64,000 nt of DNA from Juglans regia (lineage: Eukaryota; Streptophyta; Magnoliopsida; Fagales; Juglandaceae), in the NCBI RefSeq assembly GCF_001411555.2, contig NC_049915.1, positions 16,692,640 through 16,756,639 on the forward strand, written 5' to 3'. Below the pieces are notes generated by a model, which worked only from the letters and a program-made list of their open reading frames with translations, did no database searches and had not been told where the DNA came from. Position 1 is the first letter of the stretch; each line of letters opens with the position of its first letter. Of the stretch, positions 48,801-59,149 are shown piece by piece. Made by a program: the position numbers and the translations under genes.

Positions 48801-51800
48801 AGCACACACCACTATATAACAGAGAAGTAACAAACAGCAAGCAAATAATTTTCAATATTAAAGGTTCAAGACACAGGAAAATTATGTATATCAAACCTTT
48901 TCAGAGAGAGAGAATCACCTGACAGCAGCCTGACATGCTAGCAATACTCAATAAACTACATGCACGGCTCTGGTAGTCCTCTGACAAAATCTCCTTCCCA
49001 CCAAGTTTTGGAGAAGTATCAGCAATGGTAGGGATTACCAGAATTCCATCATCCTAAAGGAAACATCAAATATCGAAACAAGAATAAATAAAAGTGACTG
49101 TAAAGAAAATTATAAAAAAAATACCAATAAAAAGTAACAAGGCAGTAATTTACTCGCACAAAGTTCAAAAAATGCAATACCCATTCTTCCACTTGAATTG
49201 GTAAAAACCCAATTGCCCCCAAAAATTTGTATAGAAATAAAAACAAATAGATAAATGAACAAATAACAAAGCTTTATTCTCAAAAAAGAATGACTAAAAG
49301 CAATATCAATTGGAAGTTCGTGAATAGATACTAAAAAGTTGATACTCATCTCAGGAATGTACAACTTAAGTGTCCAAATTAGAAACAGACATATTTTATT
49401 ATTACCTATAAAAAAAAAAAAAAAAATAGAAACAGACACTTCTACTTCTGTAGAGCTATCACCTTCAAAAGGGAGTGCATAGCTGACCGCATTTCATCTC
49501 TGATTGATTTGTAGCTTTCAAAAACTGTATCTGGCATCTCAAGTGTTCCAAATATTTGTGATGAGATTGCAGGATCCAAAACAGGCTTTACCGAACTAAT
49601 CCATTCCGCATGATTACATTTGAACTCGTGTCTGCATCAAAATGGGTAAAGATGAACCACCATTAACACATTCTCCAGGGAACAGTACCAATATAAAGAA
49701 AATGAACAGACTGAATCAATAGACACCACATACTACTTAGAGAAGAATGCAGCATCCGAGTAAAAAGATGCCAACATATACAGATATCCTTTGTTGGATT
49801 AAATATCAGGACAAAATATTTGACTAGTGAATTTACATCCTCCTCCAAAAAGAAAAAGTGGATCAGAGTACAGATGGGAGTCACCAGAATAGCTGCCATC
49901 TCTTTTAGACTAATCACATCAACAAGATTGAAAAAGGCACAGCAACAATTGGCATAAGCAACCACATCATATTCAACTCCTATACGGGACAGCTCAACAA
50001 AGGACACTGCCCACTGCCTTTGAAGACCTACAAAGTCATGCAATGGCTAATTGAAAACCCATGCATGATTTGGCTTACAACAGATGATGCTGATGCCATT
50101 TGACACTTTGTGTAGGCTTGTGTAGTTTATATTCATACTCTTGTTTTCAGTTCCATTTGTTGGTTAGGCAGATTGTAGTAATCTCGGAATTGCAGGACAT
50201 GGGCTTCCATAATGGTCCATGAGTCCTTTATGGACATTCTCATGTTATTAGGCTTTTCTTCGAGTGACAATTATTTTTGTTTTTCATTTAATTTTTTAAA
50301 TAATTGTTCATCTTATCGGGCTCTACCTGCGGTTTAGAGTAGTTGTTAATTCTGGATTTGTATAGATCTATTGAGTCTCAATTCTCTACTGTTAGAAGAA
50401 TTGAGCTTATAAATATAGACAATTATTCTAGCTTAATGAAGCACCATTTATAAGTAATCTTTCTCACCTTTGTATCAATATAATAACAATTATATGTAAT
50501 CAAGAAGCAAGCTAACCAGATTCTCATATCCTGACTGATTGAACTTCCCTCTTAGAGAAAGAAGTTCTAACTTCTCTCTAAAACCTTCCTCACTCTGAAA
50601 CTAGCTTGATGGGGTGGGATTAGCTCCTCCCCCCTCACTTCCGTCCTGCCCTCATTTTCAGTCTGTGTTTTGTTTTGTTACTATCTATGTGTTTTTTTCA
50701 GGTCTAATAAAGAAGGAATACTCTTTGGTTGCTCTTTCCTCTCTGTTTTTTCCTTCTAGTCTCTGTTTTTCACCTTCTCCCTTGCGATTCCTTGAGGAAT
50801 CTCGAGAGCCACTGGAGGTGATAAGCCTCTGTTTTGTTTCGTTTTGAGGATTGCGATCCCTGAGCCGGTGATGAGCCACAATGGAAGAAGCTGGAGGTGG
50901 CCAGTGCTTGTGCGAGGGTGGAGGGGACACTCAAAACCCAGGTGGAGGTGGCCGATGGTGGGGGACGGGCGAGAGGAAAAGCTGGGCGATGCTCATGCGG
51001 CTAAAGCTCGGCGATGCTCATGTGAGAGGGACGGTGGTGGCAAATGGTGGGAGAAGCTGGGAGAGACTGGAAGACCGATGCTCGTGCGGGAGGTGGGATG
51101 CGGTCGCAGAGGCCAATGTTCATGCGGAAGGAGCACGGGTGAAGGAGGAAAGAAAAAAGAGGAAAAAAAAGAGGTGGAGGGCAGCAGCTGAAGTAAGAGA
51201 TGAAACCCTATGGGCCACCCTCCACTATTTGCAAACAAGCTGGACTACCCCTCTTCTTTTGGAGGATTGGGTAGTTTGGATACCCCTCCTTTTGGATGGG
51301 TGGTTGTATACCCCTCCTTTTGGATGGGGTGGTTGGATACCCAACCTCTTTTGGAGGTGGGGGATGGTTTTATCTCTGTTTATTACAGAGAGTAATACTC
51401 TCTTATGAGAGTCTCTAGAAGTTAAGAAAATGTCCATTGCAAAGAAATTTGTGTGCAGGGAGGTGTACAACAGATGTGTAGTTTGGCTTGTATTCATATT
51501 CAAAGTTTTTCTCTATATTGACTTGTCACAGCTGTAACTTCCTTATGGATGAAATGAAGTCTATTTCCTATAAAAAAAAAAAAAAAAAAAAAGAAAAAAA
51601 AGGAAAAAGAAAAAGAAGTAAGCTAACCTGCGAAGAAACTGCATAACATTTGCAAGCAATCTCAAGGAAGAAATTTCCAATTCACCATTTGATTTCTTGC
51701 TGTGAAACTCTTTCAAGCTTGGAACTTTAGACTTGAGATAGTCTTCAACATTTTCATGTTTCAATGCTTGTCCTGAAGAAGTTTCATGAGGCAAAATGTA

Positions 51801-54800
51801 CCGAAATTATACCACTGAATGTAGAAAAAAATGACAAAAAAGGACATGAGGCAATAGCAGCAATGATAATGATGACACATCAGCAGTAAGAAGATAGAGA
51901 AGTTTTTGCTTAGGGGCACAAAGCAAATTGACATACTTCCAAAAAGCTTCTCGGTGGATTTGATGACCACCTGAGCAACTCTGTCAACACTAATCTTTAA
52001 AAGTTGAAAGCAATCATCAGCAATGATAATTTGCCTGGGACTGCGTTGAACTGCATATGGAAGTTGCAGCAGCACATGGCCAACACGGCGTAGAATATTA
52101 GGATCCTTGGCAAACCATCCTGCCAAAGTTATTGCATAGGTTAATTAAAATGAAGTTACATGAGTGTATTGATGGCTAACTGCAGAAATATATTTTTCCA
52201 GCCAAGCAAAAGGCAGTTAACTACATATGATCGCAAAAAGGAAACCCAGAATAGAACTAAACTACCAAGTATGACAACTACCAAGCCATGGTGACTGCAT
52301 GCTAAATCACATGTAATGACTAAGTAACTCAAGGCATACCTTCTTATAATCACTATTAAACTGGGATTTCAAAGAGTATAAATGAGAAACCCACGGCCTA
52401 TCTCAATTACAGAGAAGTTACATGCACTTGAATGAAAATGGCATTCACCTATTAATGGTGCAAAAATTATATGAATAGCTTTTCGTGTCCAAATTCAATT
52501 AATGGTCGCTTATTACAGAAGTAGAATTAACTACTCATGGCATTTTATAAGGCTTAAAACAGATGCATGGAATCTTAACTTAAAAAATATTTTTTTTTTA
52601 TAAGTAGCATTAAAACTTAACTTCAAAAATAATTTTTAGATAATTTAACTTAACTTCAAAGATATAGGGAGTGAAAGGCATAAACTGTGTGTGATACGAA
52701 TCCATCTCCATTAATCCCAATGTACAATGTCTTGAGCAAACTATGCCTAGATCCTCATACACGAAATCTTTTCCTCGCTGAACCAATATTTTGAACACAG
52801 AAGGCAAACCAGAATAGAACTACTACCTTTTATCCACATCTAAACTATCATATGCAAACAGTAAAGTTCATACATATGTTCCATTTCTCCAACTAAGGGG
52901 AAAAAAGGACAAAACAAATCACAAGTCATAGGCAAAATAAATATAAGAAGTAAAAGGGCTCTCTCTCATCAACTTGACGCAAATTAACAGAACCCAGACA
53001 ATGAAAACATGATATGCATCTCCTTAAAATGGCCAGGATATAAAAACTATGATACATATCTACATTAAGGTAGCATACAGGTGTAGCCATGCATACCAAT
53101 TGTATCAAGGCTTGTTGAAATAGGAATAATGCCCACATGAGAAACAGCCCCGTGTGAGGGTCGGAATCCTAAAATGCCACAAAATCCAGCAGGTATTCTC
53201 ACGCCACCAACCGTATCAACACCTGCCATATAAAGTTAGTACGAAAGGCATGACCATATGCTAAAGGAAAATTCTATACCCCACACTATCATTCCACTTT
53301 CATCCCACCATGGTGAGGTGGCATTGCCCATCAATCTTCATATTTATTCTTTAAAAAAATAAATGATCATCCAATGGTGATAAATGTAACACATCTTATA
53401 TAGTGGGGTGAGAATGTGGTGTATAGCATTACTCTATGCTAAAACAATTAGATTGCTGCAGAAGTTAAAATATGATCAAGCATCAAGTAAAATCTATCAA
53501 CCAATTTTAAATAGCTTTTGGCAGAAAAAATATAACATATAAGAGTGCCAGAGAGAATGAAACTTTAGTACTTGAGAAGTATACAAAGAAACACCTAAAA
53601 AACAAGATGACAAAAACTAATGCCTAATATCCAATTTATTGACAGATTCCAAAATGATAACTGCATTCACACGAGTGATAAAAGTCAATAACCATGAAAA
53701 GGACCATGTTCCAAAAGCAAATTTGATCTTGCAGACATAGACTTCCCAACTAGGATACTCGATCAAAGCATAATTAACATTGCTGGTGCAAGCATACTAA
53801 TTAATACCCATTCAGCATGCACATCAATACTGGCCCAGAGATTAAACTAAAATTTTCATTATTAAGAGATAGTTCAAAGTTTCATCTGCTAAAGTCGCCA
53901 TAAGTATGGAGTAATTCAAAGTAAGCAGATAATATTTCACAGCAAATATAAATAGCTTACCAGTAATTCGGTAACTTAGCATCAGTAATTCTATGATTTT
54001 AGTTGAAAGTGCAACACTTGCTTTTTAAGTTCCACTAGACTCCACCATAATTACCCATATAAACATATTTGCAGAAGCACATATCAAAATTGAATTTCAA
54101 GGGTTGAAATAACAAAGATAAAACTTAATATTACCTAGTATTCATATTCAAGCTATAATGTTGATGACCTTGCGGCAAATGGAAATAATAATATCGTTAG
54201 CATCTGGTATTTCACACTTATTATTAATGTAAAGAAAGTTTTTCTTTTGTTTTTTTTTTTTTCATTTGTTTTTTCCTCTTAAGGAAACAAAACATATTTT
54301 AGTTCCTAAGATTCCCAAGGGTGCAGAATGCATCCTTTGACTGTTAAAAAATTGTTATAGGTATTTTGGTTGTTTTGAGCATAATTTAAATTGTGCCTGC
54401 CTAGATAGAAATTATAGTCAATTCAACCAGTTAAATATTATGATACCCCATTCTGATAAATGATAAGGGTAGGTAGTGTATGAGATCCCACATTACTTGG
54501 GAATGAGAAGTTCTTGCTCTTTATAATGTCTCAATGGAGCTCCTATTGCATCATTGACTAGTCCTTTTGGAATATAAGTTATGTGGCTTAGGCTTTCTAT
54601 TGGGGCATTATAAATGGTATCAAAGCTTATCACAACAAAAAATGTGGGACTTAAGCTATGCCGCCTACAACGGACTGGCCCGATAAGGGCATTAAGAATA
54701 TAAGGGGGGAGATTGTGATACCCCATTCTGATAAGTGATAAAGGTGGGTGGTGTATGAGATCTCACATTACTTGGGAATGAGAAGTTTTTGCTCTTTATA

Positions 54801-55608
54801 ATGTTCCAATAGGGCTCCAATTGTATTATTAACTAATCCTTTTGGAGTATCGGTCATGTGGCATAGGCCTTCTATTTGGGCATTACAAATACTTTGGGCA
54901 TCAACTAAAACAAAAGAAACTTTTGATGACGAGGAATCCTAGAGACCGTACAGATGGAACATGTCTTTTACCTAGTTAAATCCCAGACCAGTGTAATATG
55001 CCTACATCACACTGATCAGGTACATTATTGGCTTTTCACCAATGGGGCATGGACCTTAGAACTGAAACAAAAGAAACTATATAAACCAAACCAGTGTAAT
55101 AAATCTACCTGCCTTTCATCTTTGCAAAAAGAAAAGAAAAGAGGAAAAAACTAAGATGACGAGAAAAGAAATGGAAATCAAAACATAAGAAATTGAACCC
55201 ATTAGCATTAAAGCAATCAAATAACCAAGTTTACCGCTAGAGGCTTCTAGTGAATTTTTTAAATACGGATAATGTATGTGCTGAGACTTAAGAAAAAAAT
55301 CAAGGGAAGGGCATCGGTTGTTGAGAGTTGATAAGAAGCTCACCCAATGAGAAGTCAACAAGATTAGCAGCCACAGCCACAGCAGCCCCACTAGAGGATC
55401 CACCTGGTAATCTTTCGGGTGCTGCAGGATTGGTGGGTGTACCATAATGCTTATTTTCTCCACTAATACTGAAAATAAGACATGCCAAAAAGATGTCACT
55501 ACTAAAATCCGAACAAAAGCTAGAGAGGGAGAGTTTGGAATGGCACTTTCATATTTTTATTTTGTTGCATTCACCATCATATTTGATACTACTCCCAGAG
55601 TAGTATCA

Positions 55609-55642
<34 letters not shown>

Positions 55643-57050
55643 AGTATAATTAAATAAAAATAAGTAGACAGATGAAGACAAACTGTACCCTGAGCAATAT
55701 ACATTTTTACTAAGTTCAAATAGATGTTTATCATAGCAACAGGAAGGATCAACAGTACACAGCCCAATGTAGAATTGCAACAAATTGAGTACTAGGCAGT
55801 TACCCATATGCTAGTTCATCCACAACAGTCTTTCCAATGCAAGTAGCGCCTCCTTCAACAAGAGCAGTAACTGCAGGAGATGTCCAGGAAGCTTTTTCAT
55901 GCGTCTTCACCCAGTCTGGATGGCCAAATCCAGTCACATGTCCATCAATGTCAAATCTGATAATTACGATAAAAGATTTAATAAGTTAGAAAGGCTTTTG
56001 CCACTTATGATCAGTGTTCACAAGAGCACAAAAACTAAAATAAAATCAGAAATCAGTAGTGCAAATACAATCAACGTTCATGACTATGGCCAAAACAGCA
56101 ATGAACTTCTCTTTTACTTTCCTCAGCAACCAGAATAGAGAGTTAAAACTAAAGAATGACAAACCCAATTAACAGCATCTTTGATCAGGACTGAAAATAA
56201 CTTGCTTAACTGGTCGCAAAAAAAATTATTCTTTTATATGATGCTCCCTAAAAAAATAAAATTAAATTAATCCCCAACTCAACTCAGCTAAAAATCCAAT
56301 TACATGGCGTAGTTGGAAATTGAAATAAAACCAAATTGCATAAAATGTATTAAAATTTATGTTCTCATAGCTTTTTTTATTCAAGTGATAGATTTAACAT
56401 CCCATAAGAAATCGAATCCAAAAGTTGGCGTTGCATTATTTACTGCAGGAACCCGAAACAAAAACAAAACCTCAATTCAACCAAGTCTACTAGGACCTTG
56501 AAAAACAATCACGTAGGCTACTCCGTAAACTTTCCACTAATTCAAACGATAGTAACACAAAAGACCAGAACTTCACCACTTTTTTTCTCTTTTTTCCTTC
56601 CCTCCCAACTTTTCTCAGCAACCAAGCAGAAAGGTGAAGTAAAAAGAGTCCCTGAATGGAGCTAACTCTTTACATACTTCAAGACCCACGAACAGCATAA
56701 ACCACAAGCATAGCATACCTTCCTACTTTATATGTTCAGTTCCCCCCCCACCCCGGCCCCAAAAAAAAAAAAACAGAAAAATAAAGACAAACAAAAACAA
56801 TATCAATTAAAACAATAAAGATTTGAGTTTGAATAAAATGAGATTACACGTCGGAAACAGCGAAGGTGAGGCCAGTGAGAGGGTGGGGAGCTTTGGGTGG
56901 AAGCGGTGGAGGAGGAGGAAGCAGCTGAAGCTTCTCAATAAATGCGCCGAAGTCTTCCCTGATGGCTTTCTTGAGCTTTCTCGTTACAAGCAGAATTCCA
57001 GCCAAGCCCAATCCCAGCAGCACCCACAGGTTGGCAGATTGAGAGGCCAT
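45841..57050 (-). CDS. OEP64: TOC64/OEP64-type chloroplast import docking receptor
   Basis: Outer-envelope co-chaperone receptor that binds HSP90/HSP70-delivered preproteins. Thirteen exons, minus strand: 56848-57050, 55804-55956, 55344-55468, 53097-53222, 51937-52119, 51628-51772, 49463-49631, 48919-49053, 48560-48760, 47991-48118, 47857-47908, 46691-46760 and 45841-45923. All junctions are GT-AG and in phase; CDS 1773 nt, 590 aa, the usual length. Residues 8-25 are a membrane anchor ([16 protein letters not shown]). Residues about 60-450 are an amidase-like domain with Lys110 and GGSSSG (141-146) kept, but DTVGGVR (163-169) has Gly167 where active amidases have the Ser nucleophile. It should therefore be inactive, as known for this family. 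Residues about 475-590 are three TPRs with a carboxylate clamp (K480, N482, N513, K543, R547). The ATG is the first in frame. The introns are full of retroelements, but no exon is damaged. Confidence 0.95.
46495..46582 (+). mobile_element. LINE-type 3' tail in TOC64 intron 12
   Basis: Ends 'tgtacttagataatgcc...attaataaaaaaatttacttataaaaaaa'. The 'tgtacttaga(c)tatgcc...aata...ttactta(A)n' pattern is the same as in the element at 46957-47173. The 5' limit is unknown; the insert may begin near 46100. Confidence 0.45.
46957..47173 (+). mobile_element. 5'-truncated LINE in TOC64 intron 11
   Basis: About 215 bp ending in 'aataaatttcttactta' plus a poly-A run. It is flanked by 'aaagtatgcacg' (46945-46956) and 'aaggtatgcacg' (47174-47185), 11 of 12 bases identical, which I read as the target duplication. 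It is inserted in antisense to the gene. Confidence 0.7.
47506..47650. repeat. MITE in TOC64 intron 11
   Basis: The ends 'agtttggatagcagaatac' and 'ctcactacccaaacgc' are inverted repeats. The interior is several copies of 'cactactattcattattttatcatta'. Confidence 0.6.
48228..48480 (-). mobile_element. Au-like SINE in TOC64 intron 9
   Basis: Read on the minus strand it starts 'taacccctaggggttgg'. It has an A box 'tggctcaagtgg' (48466-48455) and a B box 'ggttcaaatcc' (48413-48403), and ends in 'gctaataaaataaaat' with an A-rich tail. Repeats of 'agaaaataat' at 48214-48223 and 48480-48489 may be the target duplication. The order of motifs fits the Au SINE family as I remember it. It fills more than half of the 441-bp intron, in the sense orientation. 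Confidence 0.7.
50518..51612 (+). mobile_element. A-tailed retroelement insertion in TOC64 intron 6
   Basis: An insert of about 1.1 kb ending in a poly-A tract (51571-51612). It is flanked by 'aagaagcaagctaacc' (50502-50517) and 'aagaagtaagctaacc' (51613-51628), 15 of 16 bases identical. The left two thirds are GC-rich with 'gatgctcatgcgg/gatgctcatgtg' repeats. Then come four tandem units of about 28-35 bp (51241-51363), and then an AT-rich 3' end 'tctatttcctat(A)n' like a LINE. It looks like a non-autonomous or internally deleted LINE. The open frame at 50881-51408 has no known domain. Confidence 0.65.
51241..51363. repeat. short tandem repeat, four units
   Basis: Units begin at 51241, 51277, 51305 and 51334 and follow the pattern 'tggatacccctccttttggatgggtggt' in pieces. 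The first and last are the most diverged. It lies inside the retroelement insert of TOC64 intron 6. Confidence 0.75.
53266..53437. repeat. MITE in TOC64 intron 3
   Basis: The left end 'attctataccccacactatc' and the right end (reverse complement) 'atgctatacaccacattctc' form terminal inverted repeats of about 28 bp with some mismatches. The interior is short and non-coding. Confidence 0.6.
54439..54887 (+). mobile_element. complete TRIM retroelement in TOC64 intron 3
   Basis: All parts of a terminal-repeat retrotransposon in miniature are visible. The 5' LTR (54439-54612) and 3' LTR (54714-54887) are each 174 bp and closely similar. The primer-binding site is tggtatcaaagc (54615-54626, one base off the initiator-Met tRNA complement), and the polypurine tract is aagggggga (54702-54710). 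The flanking 5-mers are aatat (54434-54438) and aatac (54888-54892). The internal part is only about 100 bp, with no coding capacity. The 3' LTR has the canonical TG...CA ends; both ends of the 5' LTR have mutated to TA. It is antisense to the gene. Confidence 0.85.
55609..55641. repeat. GA microsatellite in TOC64 intron 2
   Basis: About 15 GA units. It gives a CT tract on the transcribed strand and is far from splice sites. Confidence 0.9.
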
Positions 57051-57240
57051 GTCTTGAATTTCGGATGATTATTCTCTAAACCCTATAATAGAATGGGGGA
57101 CGCAGGAGGGTTTTAGAAACAGAGACAGGGAGACTCAGAGAGGGAGGAACTGGGAGAGGATAACACAGTAGTATTTTGTTGTGTAGCAAACTTAATAATA
57201 AAGCAATTCGCCTAAAAAAAAACCACAGGCATCTTTTTTA
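57051..57240 (-). promoter_or_regulatory. leader and proximal promoter of the TOC64-type gene
   Basis: Directly upstream of the start codon. The gene strand is pyrimidine-rich (57120-57155 reads ctctccc...ctctctgagtctccc in reverse). No TATA box could be singled out. Confidence 0.3.
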
Positions 57241-57241
57241 C

Positions 57242-57278
<37 letters not shown>

Positions 57279-57334
57279 GTGAGAGAGATGAAATATATAT
57301 ATGTATGTGTGTGTGTGTGAGAGAGATGAAATGA
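57241..57334. repeat. two-unit tandem repeat of TA/TG/GA microsatellite
   Basis: A unit of about 45 bp (poly-TA, atgtatg, poly-TG, agagagatgaaat) occurs twice in a row. This is replication slippage or unequal exchange of a compound microsatellite. Confidence 0.8.
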
Positions 57335-57515
57335 GATGGGGTATTTTGTTAATAATTAATTAAAATATTATATTTTTAAATAATTTTTATTTTAAAATTT
57401 AAAAAAATTAAATTATTTATTATATTTTATATAGAAATTTAAAAAATTATAATAATTATATGAGATGAGATGAAATAAGATAGTTTAATTTTGTGTAACT
57501 AAACCAGTCCTAAAT
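57325..57515. repeat. MITE copy (GATGAAATGAGATGGGG ... GAGATGAGATGAAATAAG)
   Basis: Has the AT-rich core of the GAGATGAGATG family and the right end 'aactaaaccagtcctaa'. The left end is masked by the microsatellite. Confidence 0.5.
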
Positions 57516-58208
57516 TTAATTAAGTTTTAATTAAATCTTCTCAAATTTTTTTTTTTAATTTTGTCAATCTTTATTAGATTTCATGTGTCCGTATACAAAT
57601 TAAGTCTGAATGAAAAGCATAAAATTAAGATAAAAATAATAATATTAAGTAATATAATATAATAGCAAGAGGGTTGCATAAAGAGTATTAATAATTTAAT
57701 TCCAAGATTAGTTATATATATTTTATATATTATTGGCTTATTATCATTATATCCATTATATATGTTATCTAAAGTTTTTGTGTTAATTATTTTATTGGCC
57801 GAATGCGGTTAAAAAAGGAGAATTATGTTGTAATATTTTTTTTTATTAATTTAATTATATTTTTATGTGGAGGATAATTGATAGTGAAGTTTTTTTTTTT
57901 TTTTTTTTTGAAATATTTGATAGTGAAGTTTTAAAATCTAGTTCAAGTTGCCTTGAATCAAATTAAATGAAGGTAGGTGAGAATAAAACTATAGTTTATT
58001 GTTGGAAACGTAATTAATCCAAGATTGTTATTTTTGCTTTTCAATTTTAAGCACATATTCTTGTGTGTGAGGATGATAAAATAGAATTATTATTTTTAAT
58101 TTTGATAAAATAAAGAAATAAAATAAAGTTTTGGCTCCTCTTATTGTTGGTAGAAAACTATAAATTAAGTACCCTGGCTACAATGTGTCTACAATCAATT
58201 GATGTGGC
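57516..58208. other. AT-rich intergenic, nothing recognised
   Basis: Contains a T22-type run at 57890-57909. No gene. Confidence 0.45.
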
Positions 58209-58242
58209 TTTTTTTTTTTAAAGGAACTAAGAATTTTATTAA
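58209..58242 (-). mobile_element. 3' end and poly-A of the LINE split by the MULE
   Basis: On the minus strand this reads ttaataaaattcttagttccttt followed by a poly-A run. It continues the LINE 3' region that stops at 63356-63364 on the other side of the Mutator-like element. Removing the element and one 9-bp duplicate gives a smooth LINE tail. Confidence 0.65.
58234..58242. repeat. left 9-bp target site duplication of the MULE
   Basis: ttttattaa, matched by tttcattaa at 63356-63364 (8 of 9). Nine bases is the diagnostic duplication length of Mutator-like elements. Confidence 0.75.
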
Positions 58243-58850
58243 GGAAAATGCTAGGGAGCTTGATTTGGGCTCCTGTTTGCTTTTTCCGTTTGACGTGGGA
58301 ACTGGCCTTCCCATCTTTTTTTTTTTTTTGTCTTTTTCCCTCCCTCACCCAGATCTCTCTCACGAAGACTCTCTCCTGCCCAGTGAAACTCATTTGCTAT
58401 CTCACTTCTCTCCTGCGTCTCCATCTCCCCTCCCTCGTGTCTCCTTCTCCATCTCCCCTGCCCAGTAAACCTGTCTTCCTTGCCCTCCGATCACAACCCA
58501 GTTATTCTCTAAGGTAAGATGTCGATGTCCATTTTTTTTTAATTTTGTTTTCTAGCTACGATTGTTTAGGAATTTTTTTTGTTTTAAATCAGCTTTGAGT
58601 TTGGTTGTACCAATTTGAGACTCATTGTTGTTTTTTTTTTTTTTTTTTTGGATTCAGTTTTAAATTTTGTTGAGTTTTAGAATTTTTTTTTTTACTCAAT
58701 TTTTGGCTTTTTTGGGTAGTTGAAGGATTAAATAAGGTGAATTAGGAAAGTTAGTCTTTTGAGTGTTGGTGAGTTCGGCTATGGCAGTTGGTCACAGTAG
58801 TTGGTGATTTTCTGAACACCAAGTGCTTGACAAAATGCTACAAAAAAGAG
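58243..58850 (+). repeat. left terminal inverted repeat of the MULE
   Basis: Reverse complement of 62763-63355. Landmarks shared by both: cccagatctctctcacgaag, caccaagtgct(c/t)gacaaaat, gtagttgaaggattaaat. Differences are mainly in homopolymer length and a few substitutions. Confidence 0.85.
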
Positions 58851-59149
58851 AATAGAATGATTTTCTGAAATGTAGTTGGTCATTGTAGTGATTTTCTGAG
58901 CACCAAGTGCTCGACAAAATTCCACAAAAAGTTTGGTGTTTGCATATTAAAGACAAAAAATGATCCGATTAAAAAGTACAAAATGTAATGTAGTTACTCA
59001 TTATAATATGAGTTTTTTTTTAAGCACCATTGTTTTTTTTTTTAAGCATCATTGCTTCATGTTTGACTACTAATATATTACAACATAAAAAGTTATATTT
59101 GAATATCTTTTCACATGTTATATTTTTTTAGACAATTAAAACATTGCAA

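Noticed and set aside
50881..51408. 175-codon open frame in TOC64 intron 6
   Set aside because: It lies inside the A-tailed insert, spans both tandem repeat arrays and has alternative long frames on both strands. This is an effect of GC-rich repeat sequence, not a gene.
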